Origin: Archangium lansingense | Lineage (GTDB): Bacteria > Myxococcota > Myxococcia > Myxococcales > Myxococcaceae | DNA length: 64,000 nt | Direction: 5' to 3' | Assembly: GCF_026626635.1 (NCBI RefSeq) | Contig: NZ_JAPNKA010000001.1 | Location: 11,826,501 to 11,890,500 of the forward strand | The notes under the pieces: model-generated | Database searches by the model: none | Told to the model about the DNA's origin: nothing | Seen by the model: only the letters and a program-made list of their open reading frames with translations | Position numbers and translations under genes: made by a program | In this document: positions 1 to 5,846 of the stretch, piece after piece | How positions within the stretch are numbered: position 1 is the stretch's first letter | How the letters are laid out: each line of letters begins with the position of its first letter

Positions 1-1232
1 AAGACGAGCCCGCCCAGGCGCGAGTGGAAGTCGTTGAGCAGCTCGGTGGTGCGCAGGGCACCGAGCTTCAAGCCCAGCGAGCCGAAGCCGGCGAGCTCGG
101 CGTGGACGATGGTGAGGTTGCATTCCGCCAGCGCGGGCAGCCTGCCACCGGAGCGCTGGGCCTCGGCCGCACGCCGATCGGCGACCTCGGGCCCGAAGAA
201 GCGCTCCAGGTGGTGGCGCAGTGGAGGCGCCCCCCCGCCCGAGGAGGCGGAGAACTTCTGCACGCCAGTGGCCACCAGGTGGGCCACGGCGGTGCAGGTA
301 TCGAGCATGATCTCCAGCTCGGTCTCGTTCTTCGCGGAGGTGTTGACGTAGAGGACGCCGGAGAAGGGCGGCTCGAGCCCAATGGGGATGCAGAGCACCC
401 GGTCCACACCATAAAGGATGACGCTCTCGCGGCCGGCGAAGCGGCGATCGTCGCGCACATCGCCCACCAGGAGCGCGCGGCCCTCGCTCATGGCCTGCTC
501 GATGATGCCATCGGAGACGGGCACCTCGCCCTTGGCGAGCTTGCCGCGGTGGCGCACGGCGGCGGGCACGAGGACCCCGGTGGGGTGACGCAGCAGCACC
601 ACGGCGGTGGTGGCGTCGATGCGCTCGAGCACCCGGTCCATGGTGGCCTCGAGGAAGGCCGTCAGGGTGGTGGAGGTGGCGAGCGCCTCGGCGGTGTGGA
701 AGAGGAGGAGGAGCGTCTCGTAGGCGCCGCGGGGAGCCTGGGGCGTGACCGGTGCGAAAGGTGCGGCGGTGGCCGGGGTCTCGTCGAAGGGGCTGGAGAA
801 GTTGTCGAGCGCCCGCAACAGGTCCACGTTCTTGAGGTTCTTGGCGAGGATGACGGAGGGCCCCACGTCGTCGCCATGGCCGAAGCGGCGCACGCCTCCG
901 GCGCCCAGGTCCACCATCTCGGTGGCGGCATTCTCCACCTGGTTGGGCTGGCGTACCGAGAGGGTGTTCTCACCCAGGGAGATGGTGTCACCGGGGTGCA
1001 GGTCGATGCTGCCCTGCAGGGGTGCTCCGTTGACGCGGCTGCCGTTGCGGCTGCCGAGGTCCTCGATGCGCAGGCTGTCCCCCTCGGCCACGAGGCGGGC
1101 GTGCCGGCGAGAGACGAGGTCGCCACCAAGAACGATGTCGTTCTCATCCGCGCGGCCGAGGTGCGTGACGCCCTCGGGCAGCTCGTAGGCAGTGTCGAAG
1201 TAACCCGGGCCGTTGATGATGATCTGCCACAT
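1..1232 (-). CDS. FHA-GAF-nucleotidyl cyclase-like signalling protein (3' end outside window)
   Basis: The gene reads leftward from an ATG at 1232 and runs off the left edge, so the C-terminus is missing. An N-terminal FHA domain (about residues 20-95) shows the core motifs LGRADENDIVLGG, SRRHA and GSRNGSRVNG, which bind phosphothreonine peptides. A GAF domain follows (about 165-320). The visible end, starting near residue 365, resembles the beginning of a class III nucleotidyl cyclase (ECNLTIVHAELAGFGSL). There the usual FADIRGF reads HAELAGF, so the first metal-binding Asp is Glu. This FHA-GAF-cyclase order is common in myxobacterial signalling proteins. The cyclase call is inference, because the catalytic part lies outside the window. 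Confidence 0.8.
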   Translation of the reverse strand, partial: MWQIIINGPGYFDTAYELPEGVTHLGRADENDIVLGGDLVSRRHARLVAEGDSLRIEDLGSRNGSRVNGAPLQGSIDLHPGDTISLGENTLSVRQPNQVENAATEMVDLGAGGVRRFGHGDDVGPSVILAKNLKNVDLLRALDNFSSPFDETPATAAPFAPVTPQAPRGAYETLLLLFHTAEALATSTTLTAFLEATMDRVLERIDATTAVVLLRHPTGVLVPAAVRHRGKLAKGEVPVSDGIIEQAMSEGRALLVGDVRDDRRFAGRESVILYGVDRVLCIPIGLEPPFSGVLYVNTSAKNETELEIMLDTCTAVAHLVATGVQKFSASSGGGAPPLRHHLERFFGPEVADRRAAEAQRSGGRLPALAECNLTIVHAELAGFGSLGLKLGALRTTELLNDFHSRLGGLV

Positions 1233-1325
1233 CGCGGCGGGGAGATTACACGACCCGGCCACGCCGTTCGCCTGGGGTAACCATTGACACCCGGAGTCAA
1301 ATCCGCCCCGGGCGGATCCACGCCG

Positions 1326-1811
1326 TCAGCGCGGCCGGTGGATCCACACCGAGTCATCCACCCGTGCCACCCTGAAGGCTTGTAACGGGCGGGTGGCGGG
1401 GCCGAGCAACACCCGGCCATCCTCGGCGAAGCGCGAGCCGTGGCAGGGGCACTCCAGGAGCGCCTGCCCGGGCACGTAATCCACATGGCAGTCGCCATGG
1501 GTGCAGATGTGCCAGACGGCGGAGAGGCAGCCCGACGCGGTGTGAATCACCACCACGTCGAGCAGGGCCTCGGGGACGCGCACCACCGCCGAGCCCCCCG
1601 GCTTCCTCAGCGCCGGGTACTCGGAGAGCTTCACCTCCACCCACCCCTCCTCGGGACGGCCGGGGGTGACACCGCAGGCCTCGGCATCGGAGTACGGGAG
1701 CACGGTGGCCTCCCGCCACTCGGGACCGCAGCCGGCACAGAGCGCGGCGAGGGCACAGGTACCGTGCAGCAGCGAGCCGAGCACGGCGCGCCGGTCGAGC
1801 TCGGACCTCAC
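1326..1811 (-). CDS. Rieske [2Fe-2S] lipoprotein
   Basis: Exported iron-sulfur protein. The N-terminus has an RR pair followed by a hydrophobic stretch ending in a lipobox (ALCAGC, Cys about 28), so it is probably a lipoprotein. Cluster ligands are visible: Cys103 and His105 in CTHGDC, and Cys121 and His124 in CPCHGS. The extra Cys108 and Cys123 match the disulfide pair of high-potential Rieske proteins of bc1 type. It is last in a three-gene operon behind a cobalamin riboswitch. I chose GTG at 1811 because it overlaps the TGA of the upstream gene (GTGA); GTG at 1817 is an alternative. Substrate and redox partner are unknown. Control by B12 would be unusual for a Rieske protein. Confidence 0.88.
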   Translation of the reverse strand: MRSELDRRAVLGSLLHGTCALAALCAGCGPEWREATVLPYSDAEACGVTPGRPEEGWVEVKLSEYPALRKPGGSAVVRVPEALLDVVVIHTASGCLSAVWHICTHGDCHVDYVPGQALLECPCHGSRFAEDGRVLLGPATRPLQAFRVARVDDSVWIHRPR

Positions 1812-2494
1812 TTCCACTCGCAGATGGGAGAGGCGTTCACCACGGCGATGGCATCCAGGTCGAAGCCGCCGGAGGTGAAGCCATAGGAGTTCTCCCCGCT
1901 GTCCTTGATGCGGACGAAGCGAGCCCGAGCCACGCCGAGGGTGGCCAGGTCGAAGCCGTCACCGCCCGCCACGGCAGGGTCCGTAGGGCTGAGGCCGTTC
2001 TCCGGTGAGGAGAAGACGTGCTTCACGCCCGCGCAGCCGGGGTAGCCGTTGGCCTTGTCCGCGGGGGCGCAGGGGAACTCGTGCCACGTCTGGCCGTCCT
2101 CGCTCACCGCGACGAAGGCCGTCTCCGCATAGTTGCCGAAGGGGTTCTCGAAGACGAGCAGGTCCACGCCGGGCCCGTCCACCACGCCGAGGTCGGTGAG
2201 CTCGAGGACAATCTGCCCCCCCTGGCCCAGCGAGAGCACGTCCAGCGAGCCCATGCCGGAGCCACCGCCGTGGGGCGGTCCGAGCACGATGGTGGGGTAG
2301 CCGTCCTGGCCGAAGCCGGCGGAGGCGCCGGGCTGGAAGGAGGCCACCTTGTCGGCGAACGGGTTGTTCTCGCTCGCGCAGACCACCGGGACCGGGGGGT
2401 CCTTCTCCTCCTCGGAGGGACCCCCGCAGCCCACGGCGAACACGGCCAGGACGAGACAGGCGCTCCAGCGCGCCAGGGTGCCGTGCGTCTTCAT
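1808..2494 (-). CDS. Exported lipoprotein, cell-surface-protein family
   Basis: 228 residues. The signal peptide ends in a lipobox (FAVGCGG, Cys about 23). The mature part looks like an all-beta discoidin/jelly-roll type domain: LLVFENPFGNY, AFVAVSEDGQTW and ARFVRIKDSG are typical of 'cell surface protein' genes found next to B12 uptake loci in several phyla. That neighbourhood link is from memory and not checked. It starts 2 bp after the upstream lipoprotein gene and overlaps the Rieske gene by 4 nt, so the three are almost certainly co-translated under the riboswitch. A role in capturing corrinoid or metal at the surface is inferred from regulation only. Confidence 0.75.
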   Translation of the reverse strand: MKTHGTLARWSACLVLAVFAVGCGGPSEEEKDPPVPVVCASENNPFADKVASFQPGASAGFGQDGYPTIVLGPPHGGGSGMGSLDVLSLGQGGQIVLELTDLGVVDGPGVDLLVFENPFGNYAETAFVAVSEDGQTWHEFPCAPADKANGYPGCAGVKHVFSSPENGLSPTDPAVAGGDGFDLATLGVARARFVRIKDSGENSYGFTSGGFDLDAIAVVNASPICEWK

Positions 2495-2496
2495 GA

Positions 2497-3783
2497 CTAT
2501 TGCGGCAGCTGGAGACGGACGATCCGGCGGCCGTTCTTGTCCTTCACGCCAACGAGGAGGTCCGCGCCCATGGGAGCCATGAGCACCACCGAGGTGCAGC
2601 GGTTGCTGGTGGTGAGCACGGGCGAGAAGTCGCCAGCGGTAACGGTTCCAGGAGTGATGCCCCCCACCGTCAGAGAGATGCGCGAGACATCGTGCGTGAA
2701 CTCGTTGAACGAGGAGTCGTAGACGCTGCGGCGGATGGCCACGCCCTCACCGAAACCGTCGATCTCCGCGAGGCTGGCCTCCGGGTGCTCGGACGAGGCG
2801 TAGATGCTGGGCGCATTGGCGTCGGAGAGAGCCAACGTCGTTCCACCCGAGAAGGCGGGCGTGTACGTGGCGGGGGCCACCGCGCGCAGGAAGTTGGCGT
2901 AACCCTGGTCGGTGTCGCTATACCCGAGCACCGCCACATTATTGCTGGCGAGCGCCGTATAGCCGCTGGCGGGGTTCGCCACCGGGAAGGTGGCCAGCTT
3001 GAAGCCCGAGAAGGGCCGGGCGTCCGTCTTCAACGCGTAGACGGCGGCGCCGCCCTCGGCCACACCCTCGAGGCCCGTCCCGTTGATGAGGAAGCCACCG
3101 GAGACGCCCACGGCGGTGTAGTTGCCAGGCGCGGAGAGATAGACGGTGTTGCCCGGGGTGGCTGAGTCATAGACGAGCACCTTGCCGGGGAAGCCGGCCC
3201 CCGCCATGGTGTAGCCCGTCAGCAGCCGGGTGCCGTCGTTGGTGAGGTACCCGCCCGGGAAGGTGCTGCTGCCACGATCATCCTCGGGAATGACGGCCTG
3301 GAGGGGCGTCGTGCTGGAGGCGATGGTCGGCCAGGTGCCGAGGTTATAGAGACTGTTATCGGCACCGTGCAGGCCATACAGCTTGAACTCGCTCCCACCC
3401 TGAACGGCGGTCACCGCGCCGATTCCATCCGGGAGCGCCACGGACTCGGTGGCGGCGTAGCCCGTCTGGAGCTGGAGCGTGCCGAGCTTCGGGTCATGCG
3501 GCAGGTCCGCGCACGCGACGCCCGCGTCGGTGCCGGCATCGGTCCCCGCGTCGCTCCCGGCATCCGTGCCCCCAGTTCCCGCATCAGCGAGGTCCCGCAC
3601 CACACAGCGGTTGGCCTCACATACGTAGCGCTTGCCCTCGGCGGGAGTGCCCCGCTCTCTCACGCAGTCGAACTGGTCCACGCACTCCTCGCCACAGCCC
3701 GTGGCCAGCAGCCCCAGCGACAGAGCACCCAGCACCACCGCGAAGCGGCCGAACCGCCCCGAACCCATCGTTCCCGTCTTCAT
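2497..3783 (-). CDS. Riboswitch-controlled surface lipoprotein
   Basis: First gene of the operon. I chose ATG 3783 (preceded by AGGA at good spacing) over the in-frame ATG at 3849, because it starts a clean lipoprotein signal (SLGLLATGCGEE). After a Cys-rich stretch there is a linker of repeated Asp-Ala-Gly units (about residues 70-90), common in myxobacterial lipoproteins. About 340 residues of beta-rich sequence follow, with repeated Gly-Tyr-Thr and turn-rich segments that could form a propeller-like fold. No enzyme motif was seen. Being directly behind a cobalamin riboswitch suggests a cobamide-related surface role such as binding or delivery. The fold and role are inference. Confidence 0.72.
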   Translation of the reverse strand: MKTGTMGSGRFGRFAVVLGALSLGLLATGCGEECVDQFDCVRERGTPAEGKRYVCEANRCVVRDLADAGTGGTDAGSDAGTDAGTDAGVACADLPHDPKLGTLQLQTGYAATESVALPDGIGAVTAVQGGSEFKLYGLHGADNSLYNLGTWPTIASSTTPLQAVIPEDDRGSSTFPGGYLTNDGTRLLTGYTMAGAGFPGKVLVYDSATPGNTVYLSAPGNYTAVGVSGGFLINGTGLEGVAEGGAAVYALKTDARPFSGFKLATFPVANPASGYTALASNNVAVLGYSDTDQGYANFLRAVAPATYTPAFSGGTTLALSDANAPSIYASSEHPEASLAEIDGFGEGVAIRRSVYDSSFNEFTHDVSRISLTVGGITPGTVTAGDFSPVLTTSNRCTSVVLMAPMGADLLVGVKDKNGRRIVRLQLPQ

Positions 3784-3792
3784 TCTCGTCCT

Positions 3793-3832
3793 GCTCCTCG
3801 CCCCCTCGGGCGGAATGCCTTCGAGGAGGAGC
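3793..3832 (-). promoter_or_regulatory. Hairpin sequestering the Shine-Dalgarno of the riboswitch operon
   Basis: On the minus-strand transcript GCTCCTC near 3832 can pair with GAGGAGC near 3793. The second arm carries the purine-rich segment just upstream of the ATG at 3783, so the stem would hide the ribosome site. This is what a translational-OFF cobalamin riboswitch needs. Pairing was judged by eye only. Confidence 0.5.
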
Positions 3833-3942
3833 GGGAGCGGGATGCGCACCGGGAACGGCCTGACAGAGGACGCACACGGAGGCGCACCCGCTGCCTCCCC
3901 TCGGAGGCCTCGGTGTTGTCCGTGCCATCGGCACGGGTCCTC

Positions 3943-4108
3943 GGCAGGTTTTCGGACTCACGGGCCTCGTGGCCTCGCATGGAGACCACCCTGTCTACTG
4001 GCCGTCGCTTCCCAGTCCTCGGAGAGGACCAGTGCATCCTGACGGTTTTCGTTCCCGTTCACCGCTGCGGGGCAGTCCCGGACTCTCACCGGGTTCCCTC
4101 GAGTCCCC
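3943..4108 (-). promoter_or_regulatory. Cobalamin riboswitch aptamer (operon 2497-3783 / 1808 / 1326)
   Basis: Reading the minus strand from about 4108, the conserved cobalamin-aptamer elements appear in order: GGGAACCCGGTGAGAGTCC, CTGCCCCGCAGCGGTGA, the central paired region, and a 3' B12 box ending AAAACCTGCC at 3943. A small perfect hairpin (CCGTGCC-GAT-GGCACGG, 3920-3936) follows but has no U tract, so it is not an obvious terminator. Ligand binding should lower expression of the downstream lipoprotein-Rieske operon. Confidence 0.93.
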
Positions 4109-4140
4109 ACCCGAAAGTGAAGAAACCGAAGACGGGGCGC

Positions 4141-4169
4141 GGGATATGGCGACGGGGAAGCTTTGTCAA
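4141..4169 (-). promoter_or_regulatory. Sigma-70-type promoter for the riboswitch operon
   Basis: The minus strand carries TTGACA (4169-4164), a 17-nt spacer and TATCCC (4146-4141). The predicted start near 4134 lies just upstream of the aptamer, which is where a riboswitch promoter is expected. Confidence 0.6.
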
Positions 4170-4176
4170 CTGCGAG

Positions 4177-4219
4177 CACTACGGGCAGGACTCGAACCCG
4201 TCTGGTGTGGCTCCGACTA
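4177..4219 (-). pseudogene. tRNA 3'-half remnant
   Basis: The minus strand shows a T-arm (ACGGG-TTCGAGT-CCTGC, one mismatched pair) followed by CCGTAGTG, like the 3' acceptor strand of a tRNA. No matching 5' acceptor or D-arm is found upstream, where the ankyrin gene begins. It resembles the T-arm region of the Glu tRNAs at 5404 and 7768. I read it as a decayed member of the neighbouring tRNA array, or the scar of an insertion. Confidence 0.35.
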
Positions 4220-4229
4220 AACTTCGCGT

Positions 4230-5123
4230 ATGGCGGCTCTCGATGCGGCGCTGGACGAACTCTACGCGGGCGATGCTGCGGCCCTCGAGCGGTTGCTACG
4301 CGCCAATCCAGCGTTGCTACATGCGCGCGTGACGTCGGCTGAAGGCCCCTACTGCGGCTACTTCCACCAGGCGACATTGCTGCACCACGTTGCCGGCAAC
4401 CCGCTCATCCAGCCGCTGCCGGCGACGACGACGGAGCTTGCCCGGCTCATCCTCGAGCTCGGCGCCGAGGTCGACGCCGCCACACAGCCAGGACCCGCGC
4501 AGCCCGATGACATCGGGTGGAGCACCCTCGGCCTGGTGGCAACCAGCGACGCCGCCCGCAGTGCCAGCCACCAGCGGCAGCTGCTCGAGCTGCTGCTCGC
4601 GTACAGCGCCAATATCGACTTCCGCAACGGAGGGCCGCTCGTGGGCGCGCTCTACTACGGCGAAGCCGAGGCGGCGCGCTTCCTCGTCGAGCGTGGCGCA
4701 CGGTACGACCTCGTGACCGCCGCGGGGCTCGGCCGCATCGAGCTGATGGCTCGGTTCGTCCGCGACGATGGGACACTCACGCCGGACGCACATGCCCTGG
4801 TCCACTACAGCCAGGTGCGAGACCGCCCCGCATCACGCGCCGACATCCTGGGCCTTGCGCTGATCTTCGCGAGCATGGGCGGAAACCGCGATGCGGCAGC
4901 GTGGCTGCTCGATCGTGGTGCCAGCGTACAAGCGCGGCCGCCGTTCGATCATGCCGCAACGCCGCTCCATTGGGCTGCGCTGCGCGGACACGCCGAGGTG
5001 GCGTCACTCCTGCTCGACCGCGGTGCGGACCGCACGGTGCGCGACACCTCATTCGATGCCACGCCGCAGGGCTGGGCCGAGCACGCGGGACATCAGGCTG
5101 TAGCGGCGCTCATCGCGCCCTAG
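4230..5123 (+). CDS. Ankyrin-repeat protein
   Basis: 297 residues, no signal peptide or membrane segment, so probably cytoplasmic. Ankyrin-type helices are clear at the C-terminus (ATPLHWAALRGHAEVASLL, about 240-262, then DRGAD) and weaker ones occur at about 70-85, 115-165 and 215-235. Ankyrin repeats bind proteins, and no catalytic domain is visible. It converges on the minus-strand tRNA array at 5133, with only 9 bp between. Its start lies beside a tRNA remnant, which suggests it arrived with the 4.2-8.1 kb insert. Partner and role are unknown. Confidence 0.8.
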   Translation: MAALDAALDELYAGDAAALERLLRANPALLHARVTSAEGPYCGYFHQATLLHHVAGNPLIQPLPATTTELARLILELGAEVDAATQPGPAQPDDIGWSTLGLVATSDAARSASHQRQLLELLLAYSANIDFRNGGPLVGALYYGEAEAARFLVERGARYDLVTAAGLGRIELMARFVRDDGTLTPDAHALVHYSQVRDRPASRADILGLALIFASMGGNRDAAAWLLDRGASVQARPPFDHAATPLHWAALRGHAEVASLLLDRGADRTVRDTSFDATPQGWAEHAGHQAVAALIAP

Positions 5124-5132
5124 ACTTGCGAG

Positions 5133-5207
5133 TACCGCGGGCGGGATTCGAACCCGCAACCTCTGCGTTCTGAGCGCAGCGCCTCTACCAGGTTGGGCTA
5201 CCACGGC
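5133..5207 (-). tRNA. tRNA-Leu-like (anticodon CAG), copy A, class I shape
   Basis: Full cloverleaf by eye, 75 nt: acceptor GCCGTGG/CCGCGGT (two G-U pairs), D-arm GCCC..AGGC, anticodon stem CTGCG/CGCAG with loop CTCAGAA, a 5-nt variable loop and a canonical T-arm. Discriminator is A73 and CCA is not encoded. The anticodon CAG reads the Leu codon CUG. Leu tRNAs normally have a long variable arm, and here there is none. It is the last tRNA of array A on the minus strand. Confidence 0.8.
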
Positions 5208-5235
5208 ATGTGCTTCCACTGCTGGGACTGCGAAG

Positions 5236-5309
5236 AGCGGCCGGCGGGATTCGAACCCGCGTAACCCTGAGTGGCGCTCAGGGGCCTCGAGCCTCTCGGC
5301 CACGGCCGC
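5236..5309 (-). tRNA. tRNA-Gly-like (anticodon GCC), copy A, C33
   Basis: 74 nt with a perfect acceptor (GCGGCCG/CGGCCGC), anticodon stem CCTGA/TCAGG with loop GCGCCAC, and T-arm GCGGG/CCCGC. Bacterial Gly identity elements are present: G1-C72, C2-G71, G3-C70, C35, C36 and U73. Position 33 is C, not the near-universal U needed for the U-turn in decoding, so ribosomal use is doubtful. Sequence is identical in copy B. Confidence 0.8.
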
Positions 5310-5320
5310 GTTTGTTGCTG

Positions 5321-5391
5321 CGCTCCTGCAGGGAATCGAACCCTGTTCACACGGTAGACGGCCGTGCTGCGATCCAATCGCATCCAAGAGC
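5321..5391 (-). tRNA. tRNA-Asp-like (anticodon GTC), copy A, C33
   Basis: 71 nt. Acceptor GCTCTTG/CAGGAGC (one U-G pair), D-stem TGCG/CGCA with GG in the loop, anticodon stem CACGG/CCGTG with loop CCGTCTA, T-arm CAGGG/CCCTG, G73. G34, U35, C36 and G73 are Asp identity elements. Position 33 is C and position 37 is a pyrimidine; both are abnormal for a decoding tRNA. Confidence 0.75.
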
Positions 5392-5403
5392 TTGTGTTGC
5401 GTG

Positions 5404-5475
5404 TACCCCGTACGGGAATCGAACCCGTCTTTCCGCATTGAGAGCGCGGTGTCCTCGCCGATAGACGAACGGGGC
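5404..5475 (-). tRNA. tRNA-Glu (anticodon CTC), copy A
   Basis: 72 nt, the most normal member of the array. Acceptor GCCCCGT/ACGGGGT, anticodon loop CTCTCAA with U33, T-arm ACGGG/CCCGT, A73. The body closely resembles ordinary bacterial tRNA-Glu. CCA is not encoded. It is the first tRNA after the peptide gene and terminator. Confidence 0.85.
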
Positions 5476-5498
5476 AGGAGAGCAGGACCCGGAAATGC

Positions 5499-5531
5499 AA
5501 AAGGCCGGGTCCCTTTCTGGGAGCCCGGCCT
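5499..5531 (-). terminator. Intrinsic terminator between peptide gene and tRNA array, copy A
   Basis: On the minus strand AGGCCGGG-CTCCC pairs with GGGA-CCCGGCCT around a short AGAAA loop and is followed by TTTT. Either the peptide transcript ends here and the tRNAs need read-through or their own promoter, or the stem is a processing site. Unchanged in copy B. Confidence 0.75.
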
Positions 5532-5538
5532 CTGAGTC

Positions 5539-5566
5539 CCGTGCCTCGTCTGAGACGAAGGCACGG
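5539..5566 (-). other. Covarying RNA hairpin after the peptide gene, copy A
   Basis: Stem CCGTGCC/GGCACGG continued by TCGTC/GACGA. In copy B (7903-7930) the outer stem is CCGCGCC/GGCGCGG, a compensatory U-A to C-G change, which supports selection on the RNA structure. Confidence 0.6.
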
Positions 5567-5571
5567 AAGCT

Positions 5572-5724
5572 TCAGAGTCCGGGCTGTAGACCACCCGTCA
5601 GCTCGAGTCCGAGCAGGAGGTCCAGAGCGGTAGCCAGATCGGTACGCGAGAGCGCGTCGATGCCAGTGTCAGTATCGTTCAGGGACTTGAGGTTCATCGG
5701 GCTCTGCTTCGTCACCGTCGTCAT
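5572..5724 (-). CDS. 50-residue peptide of the peptide-tRNA unit, copy A
   Basis: ATG at 5724 with a strong AAAGGAG 8 nt upstream; stop at 5572. No Cys and one Arg, acidic overall. It resembles a double-glycine leader: a Leu-rich amphipathic stretch (LDLLLGLEL, residues 34-42) then TGG at 43-45, leaving only LQPGL after a possible cleavage site. Residues 34-42 use only Leu, Asp, Gly and Glu, exactly the amino acids of the tRNAs encoded downstream. Differs from copy B only at residue 14 (Ser versus Phe). Could be a scaffold or precursor peptide. Function unknown. Confidence 0.8.
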   Translation of the reverse strand: MTTVTKQSPMNLKSLNDTDTGIDALSRTDLATALDLLLGLELTGGLQPGL

Positions 5725-5771
5725 GGTCACCGCTCCTTTCAGCGGAAATAGACGCAGCGTGAATACGTTCC

Positions 5772-5777
5772 TGACAA
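5772..5777 (-). promoter_or_regulatory. Possible -35 box for peptide gene, copy A
   Basis: TTGTCA is conserved in both copies (8136-8141 in copy B) at the upstream edge of the duplication. No convincing -10 box is visible at 16-19 nt, so this is weak. Confidence 0.25.
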
Positions 5778-5846
5778 CGCAGAAAACATTACGGCGCTCG
5801 CGCTACTTCGAGTACCACTCGGACAATGTCTCTCGAGGAGGTACCC

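Larger units (their letters stand above)
5227..5779 (-). repeat. Duplicated peptide-tRNA unit, copy A
   Basis: A 553-bp segment that aligns without any indel to 7591-8143 (constant offset of 2364). It contains tRNA-Gly, tRNA-Asp, tRNA-Glu, a terminator, a covarying hairpin and the 50-residue peptide gene. By eye it is about 95% identical to copy B, with differences concentrated in the 5' half of the Asp tRNA and upstream of the peptide. Confidence 0.92.

Noticed and set aside
24..1280. Long plus-strand frame of 418 codons opposite the FHA-GAF gene.
   Set aside because: A typical antisense shadow in high-GC DNA, Gly/Ala/His-rich with no domain; the minus strand encodes a clear FHA and GAF domain.
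3920..3936. Perfect 7-bp hairpin after the first riboswitch as a rho-independent terminator.
   Set aside because: No U tract follows; a translational mechanism through the ribosome-site hairpin at 3793-3832 fits better.
5321..5391. The Asp-like tRNA loop CCGTCTA contains CTA, which could be read as an amber-suppressor anticodon linked to the TAG codon at 19195-19197.
   Set aside because: The 5-bp stem and 7-nt loop place GTC at positions 34-36; reading CTA requires shifting the loop and breaking stem pairs. The link to one TAG codon 14 kb away is not supported.
5049..5594. Long open frames across the tRNA arrays on both strands, also duplicated at 7394-7958.
   Set aside because: They translate the tRNA genes and terminator and are similar only because the DNA is duplicated; the tRNA structure explains the conservation.
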